Numbered from the stretch's first letter, positions 1 to 11,491 are shown. The stretch: DNA of 64,000 bases from Olsenella sp. An270 (GCF_002159735.1 NZ_NFJF01000004.1:1-64000), one strand, 5' to 3'. Numbers and translations are program-made. Notes: generated by a model not told the origin, from the sequence alone.

Positions 1-285
1 TGGCGGCGGACTCCACGCTCACCGAGAGGGGCTGGCCAAACGCGGCGCTGAGCTGGGCCGCGATGTCGGCGAACTCGGCCGAGAAGGCTACGTGCGGCCC
101 GGACGGCGGGGTCTCCCCCGCCGCGACTCACGAAGTGAGCGAGGCGTCAGCCGAGCGCGGAGCGAGCGGGGGAGACCCCGCCGTCCGGGCCGCGCAGGAC
201 CTCACGCCCGAGTTCGCCGACATCGCGGCCCAGCTCAGCGCCGCGTTTGGCCAGCCCCTCTCGGTGAGCGTGGAGTCCGCCGCCA
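1..285. repeat. Fold-back inverted repeat at the window edge
   Basis: Bases 1-78 are an exact reverse complement of 208-285. A second exact 28-bp arm pair follows, 94-121 with 166-193, offset by one base. The loop near 122-165 contains a smaller palindrome around 127-141. The structure lies inside the dnaX reading frame and rewrites its upstream part. It is either a real hairpin-prone repeat or a fold-back (chimeric) artefact at a contig end. Confidence 0.85.
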
Positions 286-401
286 CGACGTCCGACGAGG
301 ACGCCGCCGAGGAGCTCTCCTACGACGACGCCCCGGAGGAGGACCCCGGCTTCATCGACGAGCCGGTCGACGACAGCGAAGACGACGACACGGACGACTA
401 G
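1..401 (+). CDS. dnaX: DNA polymerase III subunit gamma/tau, C-terminal fragment
   Basis: The reading frame (third frame, codons from base 3) is open from the window edge to the TAG at 399-401. The last 60 or so residues are plausible as the tail of DnaX: a short helical stretch ending in FGQPL followed by a very acidic end rich in Asp and Glu. DnaX is the clamp-loader ATPase subunit of the replicative polymerase; none of its ATPase or domain III-V core is visible here. The call rests mainly on position, because dnaX-ybaB-recR is a classic conserved order. Residues encoded by the first 120 or so bases are suspect because they come from the inverted copy described for 1-285. Confidence 0.6.
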   Translation, partial: AADSTLTERGWPNAALSWAAMSANSAEKATCGPDGGVSPAATHEVSEASAERGASGGDPAVRAAQDLTPEFADIAAQLSAAFGQPLSVSVESAATTSDEDAAEELSYDDAPEEDPGFIDEPVDDSEDDDTDD

Positions 402-454
402 CACGACCGCACGCACTTCTCGCCACGAGACAGCACGACGACGAAAGGAAGCAC

Positions 455-790
455 ATGTCCAAGGGATTCAACATGGGCGGCATGAACCGCGACCAGATGA
501 TGGCCCAGGCCCGCAAGATGCAGGAGCAGCTCCTGGCCGCGCAGCAGAAGGCCGCGGCCACGGAGGTCTCCGCGAGCGCCGGCGGCGGTGCCGTCAAGGT
601 CACCGCGACGGGCGACCTGCGCCTCACCTCGCTCGCGATCGACCCCGCCGCCGTGGACCCGGAGGATGTGGAGATGCTGCAGGACATGATCCTCGCGGCC
701 GTGAACGACGTCCTGGAGTCCGCCGAGCAGATGGCCAGCCAGCAGCTCGGCGCCGTGACCGGCGGCATGAGCATCCCGGGCCTCTTCTAG
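455..790 (+). CDS. ybaB: YbaB/EbfC family nucleoid-associated protein
   Basis: This 111-residue protein has the family pattern: a Met/Gln-rich helix at residues 8-32 with [12 protein letters not shown], a central Gly-rich strand region ([12 protein letters not shown]), the block [19 protein letters not shown], and a C-terminal helix ending in a Gly/Met tail. Family members are small dimeric DNA-binding proteins of the nucleoid. The ATG at 455 follows AAAGGAA at a suitable distance and gives the normal family length. It sits between dnaX and recR, the usual arrangement, and is probably cotranscribed with both. Confidence 0.93.
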   Translation: MSKGFNMGGMNRDQMMAQARKMQEQLLAAQQKAAATEVSASAGGGAVKVTATGDLRLTSLAIDPAAVDPEDVEMLQDMILAAVNDVLESAEQMASQQLGAVTGGMSIPGLF

Positions 791-803
791 GCGGCCCACG
801 CGC

Positions 804-1412
804 ATGGACACGGCCATCAGCGACGGCCGCGCGCTCCAGCGGCTGCTCGACGAGCTGGGACGCCTCCCGGGCATCGGCCCCAAGTCGGCCCAGCGCATCG
901 CTTACTACCTGCTCGAGGCCGACGCCGACCAGGCGCGTCGCCTCGCGCAGGCGATCCTGGAGGTGAAGCAGCAGGTGCACTTCTGCCCGGTCTGCTTCTC
1001 CTACGCCACGCGCGACACCTGCGACGTCTGCGCTGACGCCTCGCGCGACCGCACGTCGGTCTGCGTCGTCTCGGAGCCGCGCGACGTCGCGGCGATTGAG
1101 CGCACAGGCAGCTACCATGGCCTCTACCACGTCCTCGGCGGCGTCATCAGCCCGATGGACAAGATCGGCCCGGAGCAGCTCCACGTGCGCGAGCTGCTGG
1201 CGCGCCTGGCTGACGGCGAGGTGACCGAGGTCATTCTCGCCACCAACCCGGACGTGGAGGGCGAGACCACGGCGACCTACCTCGCGCGCACGATCCGCCC
1301 GCTGGGCGTGCGCGTCTCGCGTCTGGCGAGCGGCCTGCCCGTGGGCGGCGACTTGGAGTACGCTGACGAGGTGACCCTCGGGCGCGCCATCGAGGAGCGC
1401 CGCGAGGTCTAG
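804..1412 (+). CDS. recR: Recombination mediator protein RecR
   Basis: The protein has 202 residues, the usual length. The N-terminal helix-hairpin-helix carries [17 protein letters not shown] (about residues 14-31). A C4 zinc finger, CPVC...CDVC, lies at about 58-73. A Toprim domain follows, with [12 protein letters not shown] and the acidic ATNPDVEGE motif. RecR works with RecO and RecF to load RecA onto SSB-coated gaps. The start lies 13 bases after the ybaB stop, consistent with the dnaX-ybaB-recR operon. All family hallmarks are intact. Confidence 0.97.
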   Translation: MDTAISDGRALQRLLDELGRLPGIGPKSAQRIAYYLLEADADQARRLAQAILEVKQQVHFCPVCFSYATRDTCDVCADASRDRTSVCVVSEPRDVAAIERTGSYHGLYHVLGGVISPMDKIGPEQLHVRELLARLADGEVTEVILATNPDVEGETTATYLARTIRPLGVRVSRLASGLPVGGDLEYADEVTLGRAIEERREV

Positions 1413-1436
1413 GAGAGAGCGATCGGGGGACTTTCC

Positions 1437-2258
1437 ATGCCTTTCAAGGACGAGAAGAACACGCGCCCGGCACATCGCGCGACCCACGCCGCGAGCCACG
1501 CGCGCCCGTCGGGGCGCCGCGCCCGCCAGCAGTCGACCGCGCTCGCGAGCGACTCCGACCAGATCTCCACCATCGGCGCCGGCCAGGGCGCCCGCGTCAC
1601 CACGCGCAAGAACGCCGCCGAGGCGGCGGGGCGTGCCCGCAAGAACGCGGAGCGCCGCTACGCCGAGCGCCACCCGGAGGACCGGGCCCCGCAGTCCGGC
1701 CCCAAGAGGAGCGTGCTCAACGTCGTCCTTCTCGTGGTCGCCGCGATACTGGCCCTGGCGGTGATCTTTGCCGTGGGCACCCTCGTCACCTCGCTCGTGT
1801 TCCCGCCCGCCGAGGAGGAGACCACCCACGACCAGACGCTCCACCTCACCGAGTCCGAGATCGAGGCGCAGGAGCAGCAGCGCGAGCACGACGCCGGCCA
1901 GGAGCAGGTGGGCGTCGACGGCACGGTGAGCTACGCCGGCCAGACGTACGCCCTCTCCCAGGGGGAGGACGGGGTCTGGAGCCTGGTCTACTCCTCCGGC
2001 GAGCCGGTCTTCGAGCTGCCGGGCATGCCCGTCGCGCTCGTGCGCACGGCCGACACGCTGCTCGTCCCCGAGAACGTCGACGGCGGCTGGAACGTCGCCT
2101 GCTACGTGATCGGCGGCCACTCCAGTGGCATCACCTACGTCGTGGACGCCGAGGGCAACCCCGCGGGCGGCTCCGGGGAGATCGAGTCCGTGGAGCTCGA
2201 CGGGACCACGCTGCGCGTGACCGTTGGTGGGACCACCACCGACGTCGCACTCGCGTAG
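1437..2258 (+). CDS. Single-pass membrane protein of unknown function
   Basis: This 273-residue protein has a basic, Ala/Arg-rich N-terminal region of about 85 residues, one strong membrane helix at about 88-115 (VLLVVAAILALAVIFAVG) and a soluble C-terminal domain of about 155 residues that begins acidic. With the basic part inside, the C-terminal domain should be outside the membrane. The C-terminal domain looks mostly beta (TVSYAGQTYALSQGEDGVWSLVYSSG). I recognise no family or catalytic motif. It starts 24 bases after recR and may be cotranscribed. GGGGA precedes the ATG. Confidence 0.75.
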   Translation: MPFKDEKNTRPAHRATHAASHARPSGRRARQQSTALASDSDQISTIGAGQGARVTTRKNAAEAAGRARKNAERRYAERHPEDRAPQSGPKRSVLNVVLLVVAAILALAVIFAVGTLVTSLVFPPAEEETTHDQTLHLTESEIEAQEQQREHDAGQEQVGVDGTVSYAGQTYALSQGEDGVWSLVYSSGEPVFELPGMPVALVRTADTLLVPENVDGGWNVACYVIGGHSSGITYVVDAEGNPAGGSGEIESVELDGTTLRVTVGGTTTDVALA

Positions 2259-2352
2259 GTTTTGTGTGCGCGGCGGCGCCCGCAACTTTTTTGAGATTGG
2301 GCCTTGCCACGCTCTGGGGGGTATGAGAGAATAGCTCCCGCGCAAGGCGCAC

Positions 2353-2429
2353 GGGGTGTTAGCTCAGCTGGTTAGAGCGCCGGCCTGTCACGTCGGAGGT
2401 CGAGGGTTCGAGTCCCTTACATCCCGCCA
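2353..2429 (+). tRNA. tRNA-Asp (anticodon GTC)
   Basis: A full cloverleaf can be folded. The acceptor GGGGTGT pairs with ACATCCC, the anticodon stem CCGGC/GTCGG presents loop CTGTCAC with anticodon GTC, and the T arm carries GGTTCGAGTCC. The 3-prime CCA is encoded. An intrinsic terminator follows. A plausible promoter lies upstream, with TTGCCA near 2304. Confidence 0.97.
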
Positions 2430-2440
2430 TTGCACGTTCG

Positions 2441-2466
2441 GGGGTCCCGCGAGGGACCCCTTTTTT
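2441..2466 (+). terminator. Intrinsic terminator after tRNA-Asp
   Basis: GGGGTCCC and GGGACCCC form an 8-bp GC-rich stem with a short loop, followed directly by six T residues. This is a textbook Rho-independent terminator. Confidence 0.92.
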
Positions 2467-2596
2467 CATGCCGAGACGCCCCCCCGGGCCCCGCGCCGCA
2501 CGCCGCTCGGCGACAAGGGCCCCGCGCCGCAGTCCCGCTAATGCGTGTGTCGCGCTATCATATTGGGCGTCGGACACGAGCGAGAACGGGGCGCCC

Positions 2597-3310
2597 ATGG
2601 CAACCAGCGCTCACACACAGCCGCGACGGGTCGCGGTCTTTGACTTCGACGGAACCGCGATCGACGGCCAGTCGGGCTCGCTGTTCACGCGCTACCTCCT
2701 CGCTCAGGGCATGATGTCTCCGCTGCGCCTGCTGCGCCTCGGCTGGTGGGGCGTCCGCTACAAGCTGCACCTGCCGTTTCGCCAGGGCGAGGCCCGCGAG
2801 CTGGTCTTCGGCGCGCTCGGCGGCCGCACCTCCGAGGAGGTCGACGCCCTCATGACGCGCTTCCACGACGAGGTCCTCGCTCCGCTCTACCGTCCGCAGG
2901 CGCTCGACGAGGTCGCCTGGTGCCACGGGAAGGGCATGGTCGTCCTGCTCGTCTCGGCCACCTTCGAGCCGATCGCCGAAGTCGCCGCGAGCCGCATGGG
3001 CGTGGACGGGTTCGTCGCCACGCGCATGGAGCGCGACGAGCGGGGCCGCTACACGGGACGAGTCGACGGCCCGGTCGTGGCGGGGGCCGAGAAGTGCCGC
3101 GCGGTCGAGCGCTGGTGCGACGCGCACCTCGGCGCGGGGGCCTGGGTGCTCGAGCGCGCCTACGCGGACCACCACACCGACGCGCCCCTCCTGGACGCCG
3201 CCCGCGAGGCGCGCGCGGTCTGCCCCGGCAAGACGCTCGCGATTAGCGCCCGTCGGCGGGGCTGGCCCGTCCTGGACTGGGGCGAGGGGAAGGAACCGGG
3301 TCGGAGGTAG
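2597..3310 (+). CDS. HAD superfamily subfamily IB phosphatase
   Basis: The protein has 237 residues from the ATG at 2597. HAD motif I is VFDFDGTAIDG (residues 15-25), with the first Asp as nucleophile. Motif II is the VLLVSATFEP segment. The usual acidic GDSxxD motif IV is replaced by AYADHHTDAP, which still supplies Asp residues. The length and cap pattern resemble SerB-like or membrane-lipid-type HAD-IB phosphatases; the substrate cannot be assigned. It ends three bases before the Rrf2 regulator start, so the two are coupled. An upstream in-frame extension was rejected because it runs through the tRNA terminator. Confidence 0.8.
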   Translation: MATSAHTQPRRVAVFDFDGTAIDGQSGSLFTRYLLAQGMMSPLRLLRLGWWGVRYKLHLPFRQGEARELVFGALGGRTSEEVDALMTRFHDEVLAPLYRPQALDEVAWCHGKGMVVLLVSATFEPIAEVAASRMGVDGFVATRMERDERGRYTGRVDGPVVAGAEKCRAVERWCDAHLGAGAWVLERAYADHHTDAPLLDAAREARAVCPGKTLAISARRRGWPVLDWGEGKEPGRR

Positions 3311-3313
3311 GCC

Positions 3314-3799
3314 ATGGACGTATCGAGAAAGACCGACTACGCGCTGCGCATGATCAGCGAGCTCGTCGAGAGCCCGGACGGGATCCTCTCGGTCCGCAGC
3401 GCCGCGCAGGAGAGCGGGGTGCCCTACTCCTTTGCCCGCTCGATCCAGCGCGACCTCGCGGCCGCCGGCATCGTCACCAACACGCGCGGCGCGAGCGGCG
3501 GGATGCGACTCGCCGTGGACCCGACCAAGACGACGCTTCTGCAGGTCGTCGAGGCGGTGCAGGGCCCGGTCTCCCTCTCGTGCTGCCATTCCGCCGACCC
3601 CGCGGGCGGCGTGTGCCCCAACCGGGAGGGATGCCGCTACACCTCGGTGTGGTGCCACGCCGAGCGCCTGCTGCGAGACCTCTTCGCGAGCGTGACCCTC
3701 CACCAGCTCATCGTCGAGCGCCGCTCGCCCGTCCCGCACGCCACCTTCGAGCTCGTCCCCGAGGACGAGGCCAGGCGCGACCTCGGGGACGGGGCGTGA
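3314..3799 (+). CDS. Rrf2 family transcriptional regulator
   Basis: This 161-residue protein starts MDVSRKTDYALRMISEL, the standard Rrf2 winged-helix opening, and the recognition region (GVPYSFARSIQRDL, then TRGASGGMRL) follows. Beyond residue 90 it carries several cysteines (SCCHS, GVCPNREGCRYTSVWC), matching the cluster-ligand segment of IscR/NsrR-type sensors, so an Fe-S-based redox or NO sensor is likely. The start follows GGAGGT, which overlaps the stop of the preceding HAD gene. It overlaps the next gene by 4 bases. The nearby rubrerythrin suggests an oxidative-stress context; that link is inferred. Confidence 0.9.
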   Translation: MDVSRKTDYALRMISELVESPDGILSVRSAAQESGVPYSFARSIQRDLAAAGIVTNTRGASGGMRLAVDPTKTTLLQVVEAVQGPVSLSCCHSADPAGGVCPNREGCRYTSVWCHAERLLRDLFASVTLHQLIVERRSPVPHATFELVPEDEARRDLGDGA

Positions 3800-4683
3800 G
3801 GGCGGCCGCCGAGCCGTCGGGCGAGAGGGACCTCGCGGCCTTCCGCTCCCTCGTCCTGGGGCGCGGCAAGGAGCTCTACCGCGACCTCCCCTGGCGCCGC
3901 ACGCGCGACCCGTACCAGATCTGGATCTCCGAGGTCATGCTCCAGCAGACGCAGACCACGCGCGTGGACGGCCGCTGGCAGCGCTGGCTGGAGCGCTTCC
4001 CCACGCCCGTGGCGCTCGCGGCCGCCGAGCCCGCCGACGTCCTCGAGGAGTGGCAGGGCCTCGGCTACAACCGGCGCGCCCTCGCGCTGCACCGCGCGGC
4101 GCAGGCGGTGGCCGCGCTCGGCGGCGAGCTGCCGGCCGAGACCGCGGCCCTCGAGGCGCTGCCCGGCGTGGGTCCCGCCACGGCCGCGGGCATCCGCGCC
4201 TTCGCCTTTGACCTGCCCTCCGTTTACCTGGAGACCAACGTGCGCACGGTCCTGCTCCACGAGCTCTTCCCGGGCGAGGAGCGCGTGAGCGACCGCGCGC
4301 TGGTGCCGATCCTGCGCGCGACCTGCCCGCCCGACGCGAGCGATCCCGCGGACGACCCGCGCACCTGGTACTACGCCCTGCTCGACTACGGCGCCTACCT
4401 CAAGCGCACCGTGCCCAACCCGTCGCGCCGCTCCGCCGGCCACGCGCGCCAGTCGCGCTTCGAGGGGTCGCACCGCCAGAAGCGCGCCGAGCTGCTGCGC
4501 GTCCTTCTCGCCCACCGCGGCGAGCCGCGCGGCGTTGGCCTTAAGACCATTTGCGAGGAGCTTGCAAGCGTGGAGGAGAAAGCGGGTAGAAGGTCGATAA
4601 GCGCCTCCGAGGTCGAGGCCCTCCTGGGCGAGCTGTCCCGCGAGGGCTTCTGCCGGCCGGGCGACGGGGCGTGGCACGTCTGA
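3796..4683 (+). CDS. HhH-GPD adenine-glycosylase-like repair protein lacking the Fe-S cluster
   Basis: The protein has 295 residues from a GTG that overlaps the Rrf2 stop as GTGA. It carries the MutY N-terminal signature LPWR...PYQIWISEVMLQQTQTTRV with the catalytic Glu, and the hairpin LPGVGPATAAGIRAFAF. Where MutY has DGNVKRV, this protein has ETNVRTV, and the four-cysteine cluster loop is absent: the region after YYALLDYGAYLKRT has no cysteines. The C-terminal part looks like a small winged helix. This matches a cluster-less branch of the family I have seen annotated as adenine glycosylase. Excision of adenine opposite oxidised guanine is likely but not certain. Confidence 0.82.
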   Translation: MRAAAEPSGERDLAAFRSLVLGRGKELYRDLPWRRTRDPYQIWISEVMLQQTQTTRVDGRWQRWLERFPTPVALAAAEPADVLEEWQGLGYNRRALALHRAAQAVAALGGELPAETAALEALPGVGPATAAGIRAFAFDLPSVYLETNVRTVLLHELFPGEERVSDRALVPILRATCPPDASDPADDPRTWYYALLDYGAYLKRTVPNPSRRSAGHARQSRFEGSHRQKRAELLRVLLAHRGEPRGVGLKTICEELASVEEKAGRRSISASEVEALLGELSREGFCRPGDGAWHV

Positions 4684-4756
4684 CATCGGTTGAGCCGTCG
4701 GGCAGGGGCCCGGCGCAGGAAACGTGTCCCTCCCGGGGGACTGAGAGGAGCCTCCA

Positions 4757-5302
4757 ATGGCCGTCGACTTTGAGAACTCGCAGACGAAGAAGAACCTCGA
4801 GGCCGCCTTCGCCGGCGAGTCCCAGGCCACCAACAAGTACGCCTACTACGCGAGCAAGGCCAAGAAGGAGGGCTACGTCCAGATCTCCGACATCTTCACG
4901 GAGACCTCCGGCAACGAGCGCGAGCACGCCAAGCTCTGGTTCAAGTACCTCCACGGCGGCGAGGTGCCCGACACCCTGACCAACATCAAGGACGCCGCCG
5001 CAGGCGAGAACTACGAGTGGACAGACATGTACAAGGGCTTCGCCGAGACTGCCGAGGCCGAGGGCTTCACCGAGATCGCCGCCAAGTTCCGCATGGTCGG
5101 AGAGATCGAGAAGCACCACGAGGAGCGCTACCTCAAGCTCGCCGAGCGCGTCGAGAAGGGCGAGGTCTTCGCGCGCGAGGGCGTCAAGGTCTGGAAGTGC
5201 CTCAACTGCGGCCACCTGCACGTGGGCGCCGAGGCCCCCGAGGTCTGCCCGGTGTGCAACCACCCGCGCGCCTACTTCGAGGAGCAGAAGATCAACTACT
5301 AG
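4757..5302 (+). CDS. rbr: Rubrerythrin
   Basis: This 181-residue peroxide-scavenging di-iron protein has an N-terminal ferritin-like four-helix bundle (residues 1-135) with the paired metal-ligand motifs [13 protein letters not shown] and [12 protein letters not shown]-terminal rubredoxin domain follows, with two CxxC pairs (KCLNCGHLH and VCPVCNHP). Rubrerythrins reduce hydrogen peroxide in the cytoplasm of anaerobes. The ATG follows GAGAGGAG. The gene stands alone after the repair gene, with a weak hairpin after its stop. Confidence 0.97.
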   Translation: MAVDFENSQTKKNLEAAFAGESQATNKYAYYASKAKKEGYVQISDIFTETSGNEREHAKLWFKYLHGGEVPDTLTNIKDAAAGENYEWTDMYKGFAETAEAEGFTEIAAKFRMVGEIEKHHEERYLKLAERVEKGEVFAREGVKVWKCLNCGHLHVGAEAPEVCPVCNHPRAYFEEQKINY

Positions 5303-5322
5303 GCACGACCGCATCGCACGTC

Positions 5323-5358
5323 CGGCCCGTCGGCGCCCCTCGGCCCCGGCGGGCCTTT
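5323..5358 (+). terminator. Possible terminator after rubrerythrin
   Basis: GGCCCGTCGG pairs with CCGGCGGGCC (one G-T pair) around a 13-base loop. Only three T residues follow, so function as an intrinsic terminator is uncertain. Confidence 0.5.
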
Positions 5359-5540
5359 CGTGTGCGCGCGGGACGAGACGGTCGGGCGAGAAGGACCGTC
5401 ACGTCGTGCGGGAAGGTTCCCGCCCGCGCGGCCCTGCTCGCCGCCCCGTTGCCCGCACTCACCGCCTTTTCGTGGACAGTCGGTTGACGCGAGGCCCACA
5501 ATGAGTGTTGTCCTGTGCACAGACCTTCGAGGAGCGTGAC

Positions 5541-7715
5541 ATGGAATCTCTCGACAGCACTCTCTACCTGAGCAACGATGACCTGTTCCTCTTTGCTCGC
5601 GGCGAGTGGTACAGGAGCTACGAGAAGATGGGCGCCCACCCCGCCGTCACCGACGACGGAACCCACGGCTACCACTTCGCCGTCTGGGCCCCCGACGTGA
5701 GGAGCGTCCACGTCATCGGTGACTTCAACGGCTGGGACGAGACGGCCACGCCGCTCTACCCGACCGAGACCGGTGGCATCTGGCAGGGCTTTGTTGCCGG
5801 CATCGAGGAGGGCGCGCTCTACAAGTACCTCATCGAGTGCAACGACGGGCGCAAGCTCTACAAGGCCGACCCGTACGGCTTCTACGCCGAGAAGGTCCCC
5901 GGCACCGCCTCGCGCACCTTCGACCTCGACGGCTACGCCTGGAAGGACGCCCACTACCTCGAGCAGCGCTCCCATCGGGACATGTTCGCCGAGCCGCTCA
6001 ACATCTTCGAGGTGCACCTGGGCAGCTGGCGCCGCCACGGTGACGAGCCCCAGGGCGAGCCCCGCGAGGACGGCACCTATCCCGGCCCCGGCGACCCGTT
6101 CCCCGCGCAGCGCGGCGTCGTGTACTCCTACGATGACCTCGCCGACGAGCTCGTCGAGTACGTCAAGGAGATGGGCTACTCCCACATCGAGATCATGCCC
6201 GTCAACGAGCACCCGTTCGACGGCTCCTGGGGCTACCAGCCCACCGGCTACTACGCCGCCACGTCCCGCTACGGCAACCCGCGCCAGTTCATGCACTTCA
6301 TCGATGCCTGCCACGAGGCCGGCATCGGCGTGATCTTCGACTGGGTGTGCGGCGGCTTCTGCGCCAACGCCGAGGGCCTGGCCAACTTCAACGGCGGCAT
6401 GCTCTACGAGCACAAGATCCATCCCAACTGGAACACCCACCAGTTCCACTACGGCCGCGGCGAGGTTCGCTCCTTCCTCGTGTCCAACGCCCTGTTCTGG
6501 GCGAACCTCTTCCACGCCGACGGCATCCGCATGGACGGCGTCTCCTCGATGCTCTACATGAACTTCGGCATCGACGACCCGGGCCAGAAGCGCTTCAACG
6601 AGAAGGGCACCGAGGAGGACCTCGACGCCTCCGCGTTCATCCGCCAGACCAACTCGGTCATGGGCAAGGAGCACCCCGACGTCATGATGATCGCCGAGGA
6701 GTCCACCGCGTGGCCGCTCGTGACCTACCCGCCCGAGGACGGCGGCCTGGGCTTCCACTTCAAGTGGGACATGGGCTGGATGAACGACACGCTGCACTAC
6801 ATGCAGACCGACTTCCCCTGGCGCCCGGGCAACTACCGCATGCTCACGTTCTCCTCCATGTACCAGTTCAACGAGAACTTCATCCTGCCGCTCTCCCACG
6901 ACGAGGTCGTCAACGGAAAGTGCTCGCTCATCACGCGCATGCCCGGCGACTACTGGCGTCAGTTCGCCGGCATGAGGACGCTCGCCTTCTATCAGATGAT
7001 GCACCCCGGCGGCAAGCTCAACTTCATGGGCAACGAGATCGCCCAGTTCATCGAGTGGCGCTACTACGAGGGCATCCAGTACTTCCTCTCCGAGCAGTAC
7101 GACACCCACCGTCACCAGCAGCGCTTCATCCGCCACCTCAACCGCTTCTACAACGAGCACCCCACGCTGTGGCAGCGCGCCTTCGACTCCGAGGGCTTCG
7201 AGTGGATCGACGCCGACAACGCCGACCAGTCCATCATCAGCTTCATCCGCAGGGGCGACGACCCCAAGGAGGACCTGGTCATCCTCATCAACTTCGACGT
7301 CAACGCGCGCGAGGACTTCCGCATGGGCGTGCCGGAGTGGGGCGTCTACGAGGAGGTCTTCAACACCGACAACGAGCGCTTCGGCGGCTCCGGCGTCCTC
7401 AACACCGGCAAGCTCAAGTGCCAGGACGAGCCCTGGAACGGTCGCGAGCAGTCGATCGTCGTGCGCGTCCCGCCGCTGGGCGGCATGATCCTCAAGCGCA
7501 CCGGCACCCTGCGTCGCCCGGCCAAGAAGACGGACGGCGGCGCCGCGGCCAAGAAGCCGGCCGCCAAGAAGGCGGACGAGAAGGACGTCAAGCCGGCTGC
7601 CAAGGCCACGGCCAAGAAGGCCGCCCCCAAGAAGGCGGCCGAGAAGAAGCCGGCTGCCAAGAAGGCCACCCCTGCAAAGGGAAAGTCAGAAAAGAAGCCT
7701 GCCGCGAAGAAATAG
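5541..7715 (+). CDS. glgB: 1,4-alpha-glucan branching enzyme with a histone-H1-like tail
   Basis: The protein has 724 residues from the ATG at 5541. It has an N-terminal beta-sandwich (residues 30-115, GDFNGWDETATPL), then a GH13 barrel with the nucleophile in GIRMDGV (about 332), the acid/base Glu in MIAEEST (about 386) and LSHDEVVNGK (about 451). It makes alpha-1,6 branches in glycogen. The last 65 or so residues are not part of the enzyme: they are a Lys/Ala/Pro tail with repeated AAKKPAAKK and KKAAPKKAAEKK units. It is the first gene of the glycogen locus. A TTGACG at 5484 could be a -35 element, but its -10 is poor. Confidence 0.95.
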   Translation: MESLDSTLYLSNDDLFLFARGEWYRSYEKMGAHPAVTDDGTHGYHFAVWAPDVRSVHVIGDFNGWDETATPLYPTETGGIWQGFVAGIEEGALYKYLIECNDGRKLYKADPYGFYAEKVPGTASRTFDLDGYAWKDAHYLEQRSHRDMFAEPLNIFEVHLGSWRRHGDEPQGEPREDGTYPGPGDPFPAQRGVVYSYDDLADELVEYVKEMGYSHIEIMPVNEHPFDGSWGYQPTGYYAATSRYGNPRQFMHFIDACHEAGIGVIFDWVCGGFCANAEGLANFNGGMLYEHKIHPNWNTHQFHYGRGEVRSFLVSNALFWANLFHADGIRMDGVSSMLYMNFGIDDPGQKRFNEKGTEEDLDASAFIRQTNSVMGKEHPDVMMIAEESTAWPLVTYPPEDGGLGFHFKWDMGWMNDTLHYMQTDFPWRPGNYRMLTFSSMYQFNENFILPLSHDEVVNGKCSLITRMPGDYWRQFAGMRTLAFYQMMHPGGKLNFMGNEIAQFIEWRYYEGIQYFLSEQYDTHRHQQRFIRHLNRFYNEHPTLWQRAFDSEGFEWIDADNADQSIISFIRRGDDPKEDLVILINFDVNAREDFRMGVPEWGVYEEVFNTDNERFGGSGVLNTGKLKCQDEPWNGREQSIVVRVPPLGGMILKRTGTLRRPAKKTDGGAAAKKPAAKKADEKDVKPAAKATAKKAAPKKAAEKKPAAKKATPAKGKSEKKPAAKK

Positions 7716-7738
7716 CCTTCGACGGAGTAAGCTTAAGC

Positions 7739-7760
7739 GAGGCCGCCCGCGGGCGGCCTC
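7739..7760. terminator. Hairpin between glgB and glgP
   Basis: A perfect 22-base palindrome with half-sites GAGGCCGCCCG. No T run follows, so it is more likely an RNA-stabilising or attenuating hairpin than a full terminator. Confidence 0.5.
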
Positions 7761-7842
7761 CAACCGGGAGGTCACGCGACGCCTCCCTGTGCGGACTCGT
7801 CCGCGCCCCCGAGTGTTCGTCGCCACGATGCAAGGAGTAGTT

Positions 7843-10278
<2,436 letters not shown>

Positions 10279-10340
10279 GGCTAGGACACTTCGGGGGCCC
10301 CGCGCCCCCGCGTGAGTTGGTTGTCGAAAGGAGTGGGGGT

Positions 10341-11489
10341 ATGAGCAAGAAAGAGTGCATCGCAATGCTCCTCGCCGGAGGGCAGGGAAGTCGTCTCGGT
10401 GCGCTGACGAGCAACGTGGCAAAGCCCGCCGTCTCGTTCGGTGGCAAGTTCCGCATCATCGACTTCGCCCTGTCAAACTGTGCGAACTCGGGCATCAACA
10501 CGGTCGGCGTGCTCACCCAGTACCGTCCGTACCTGCTGCACAGCTACATCGGGACCGGCGAGGCGTGGAACCTCGACGAGCGCGGGGGCGGCGTCGCCAT
10601 CCTGCCGCCGTTCGCGACGCAGACCGGCGGCGCCTGGTACGAGGGCACCGCTGACGCCGTGACGCAGAACCTCGGCTACATCGAGCAGAACGACCCCGAG
10701 TACGTGCTCATCCTCTCCGGCGACCAGCTCTATCGCATGGACTACTCCGACATGCTGGCCACGCACAAGGCCAACAACGCCGACCTCACGATCGCCGTCA
10801 TGCCGGTGCCGTGGGAGGAGGCCTCCCGCTTTGGCATCCTGACCGCCGACCCCGACGGCCGCATCACCAAGTTCTCCGAGAAGCCCAAGAAGCCCGACAG
10901 CAACCTTGCCTCCATGGGCATCTACATCTTCAACGCCGACCTTCTCGTCAACACGCTGAGGGAGGACGCCAACGACCAGAACTCCTCGCACGACTTCGGC
11001 GGCGACATCATCCCCAAGCTGCTGGCGGACGGCAAGCGCCTGTTCACCTACAAGTTCGAGGGCTTCTGGCGTGACGTCGGCACCATCTCGAGCTACCACG
11101 AGACGAGCATGGACCTGCTCGGGTCCAACCCCGCCTTCGACATCTTCAGCACCGACTTCCCGATCATGAGCAACGCCTCCACGCGCCCGCCCGCGTTCGT
11201 GGGCAAGGACGGCACCATCGACGACTGCCTCGTCGCCAACGGCTGCCAGGTCTACGGCACCGTGAAGCACTCGATTCTCTCGACCGACGCCTACGTCGGC
11301 GAGCGCGCCACCGTCATCGACTCGGTGCTGCTCCCGGGCGCCGTGGTCAAGGACGGCGCCAACGTCGTGCGCGCGATCCTCGGCGAGAACTCCGTGGTCG
11401 AGGAGAACGTCAGCGTCGGCAGCGTCGACACCACGAAGGACACCGCCGTCATCGGCAACGACGTGGTCGTCGGAAAGGGGGAGAACTAG
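10341..11489 (+). CDS. glgC: Glucose-1-phosphate adenylyltransferase, catalytic subunit
   Basis: This 382-residue protein starts with a nucleotidyltransferase P-loop, [17 protein letters not shown], and continues with [20 protein letters not shown] and the sugar-binding [13 protein letters not shown] region. The C-terminal third is a left-handed beta-helix ([25 protein letters not shown]). It makes ADP-glucose for GlgA. The ATG at 10341 follows AAAGGAGTG. It lies 2 bases before glgD, indicating paired expression of the two subunits. Confidence 0.96.
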   Translation: MSKKECIAMLLAGGQGSRLGALTSNVAKPAVSFGGKFRIIDFALSNCANSGINTVGVLTQYRPYLLHSYIGTGEAWNLDERGGGVAILPPFATQTGGAWYEGTADAVTQNLGYIEQNDPEYVLILSGDQLYRMDYSDMLATHKANNADLTIAVMPVPWEEASRFGILTADPDGRITKFSEKPKKPDSNLASMGIYIFNADLLVNTLREDANDQNSSHDFGGDIIPKLLADGKRLFTYKFEGFWRDVGTISSYHETSMDLLGSNPAFDIFSTDFPIMSNASTRPPAFVGKDGTIDDCLVANGCQVYGTVKHSILSTDAYVGERATVIDSVLLPGAVVKDGANVVRAILGENSVVEENVSVGSVDTTKDTAVIGNDVVVGKGEN

Positions 11490-11491
11490 TC

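Noticed and set aside
2353-2541. Small protein genes over and after tRNA-Asp
   Set aside because: The frames overlap the tRNA and its terminator; no ribosome-binding site.
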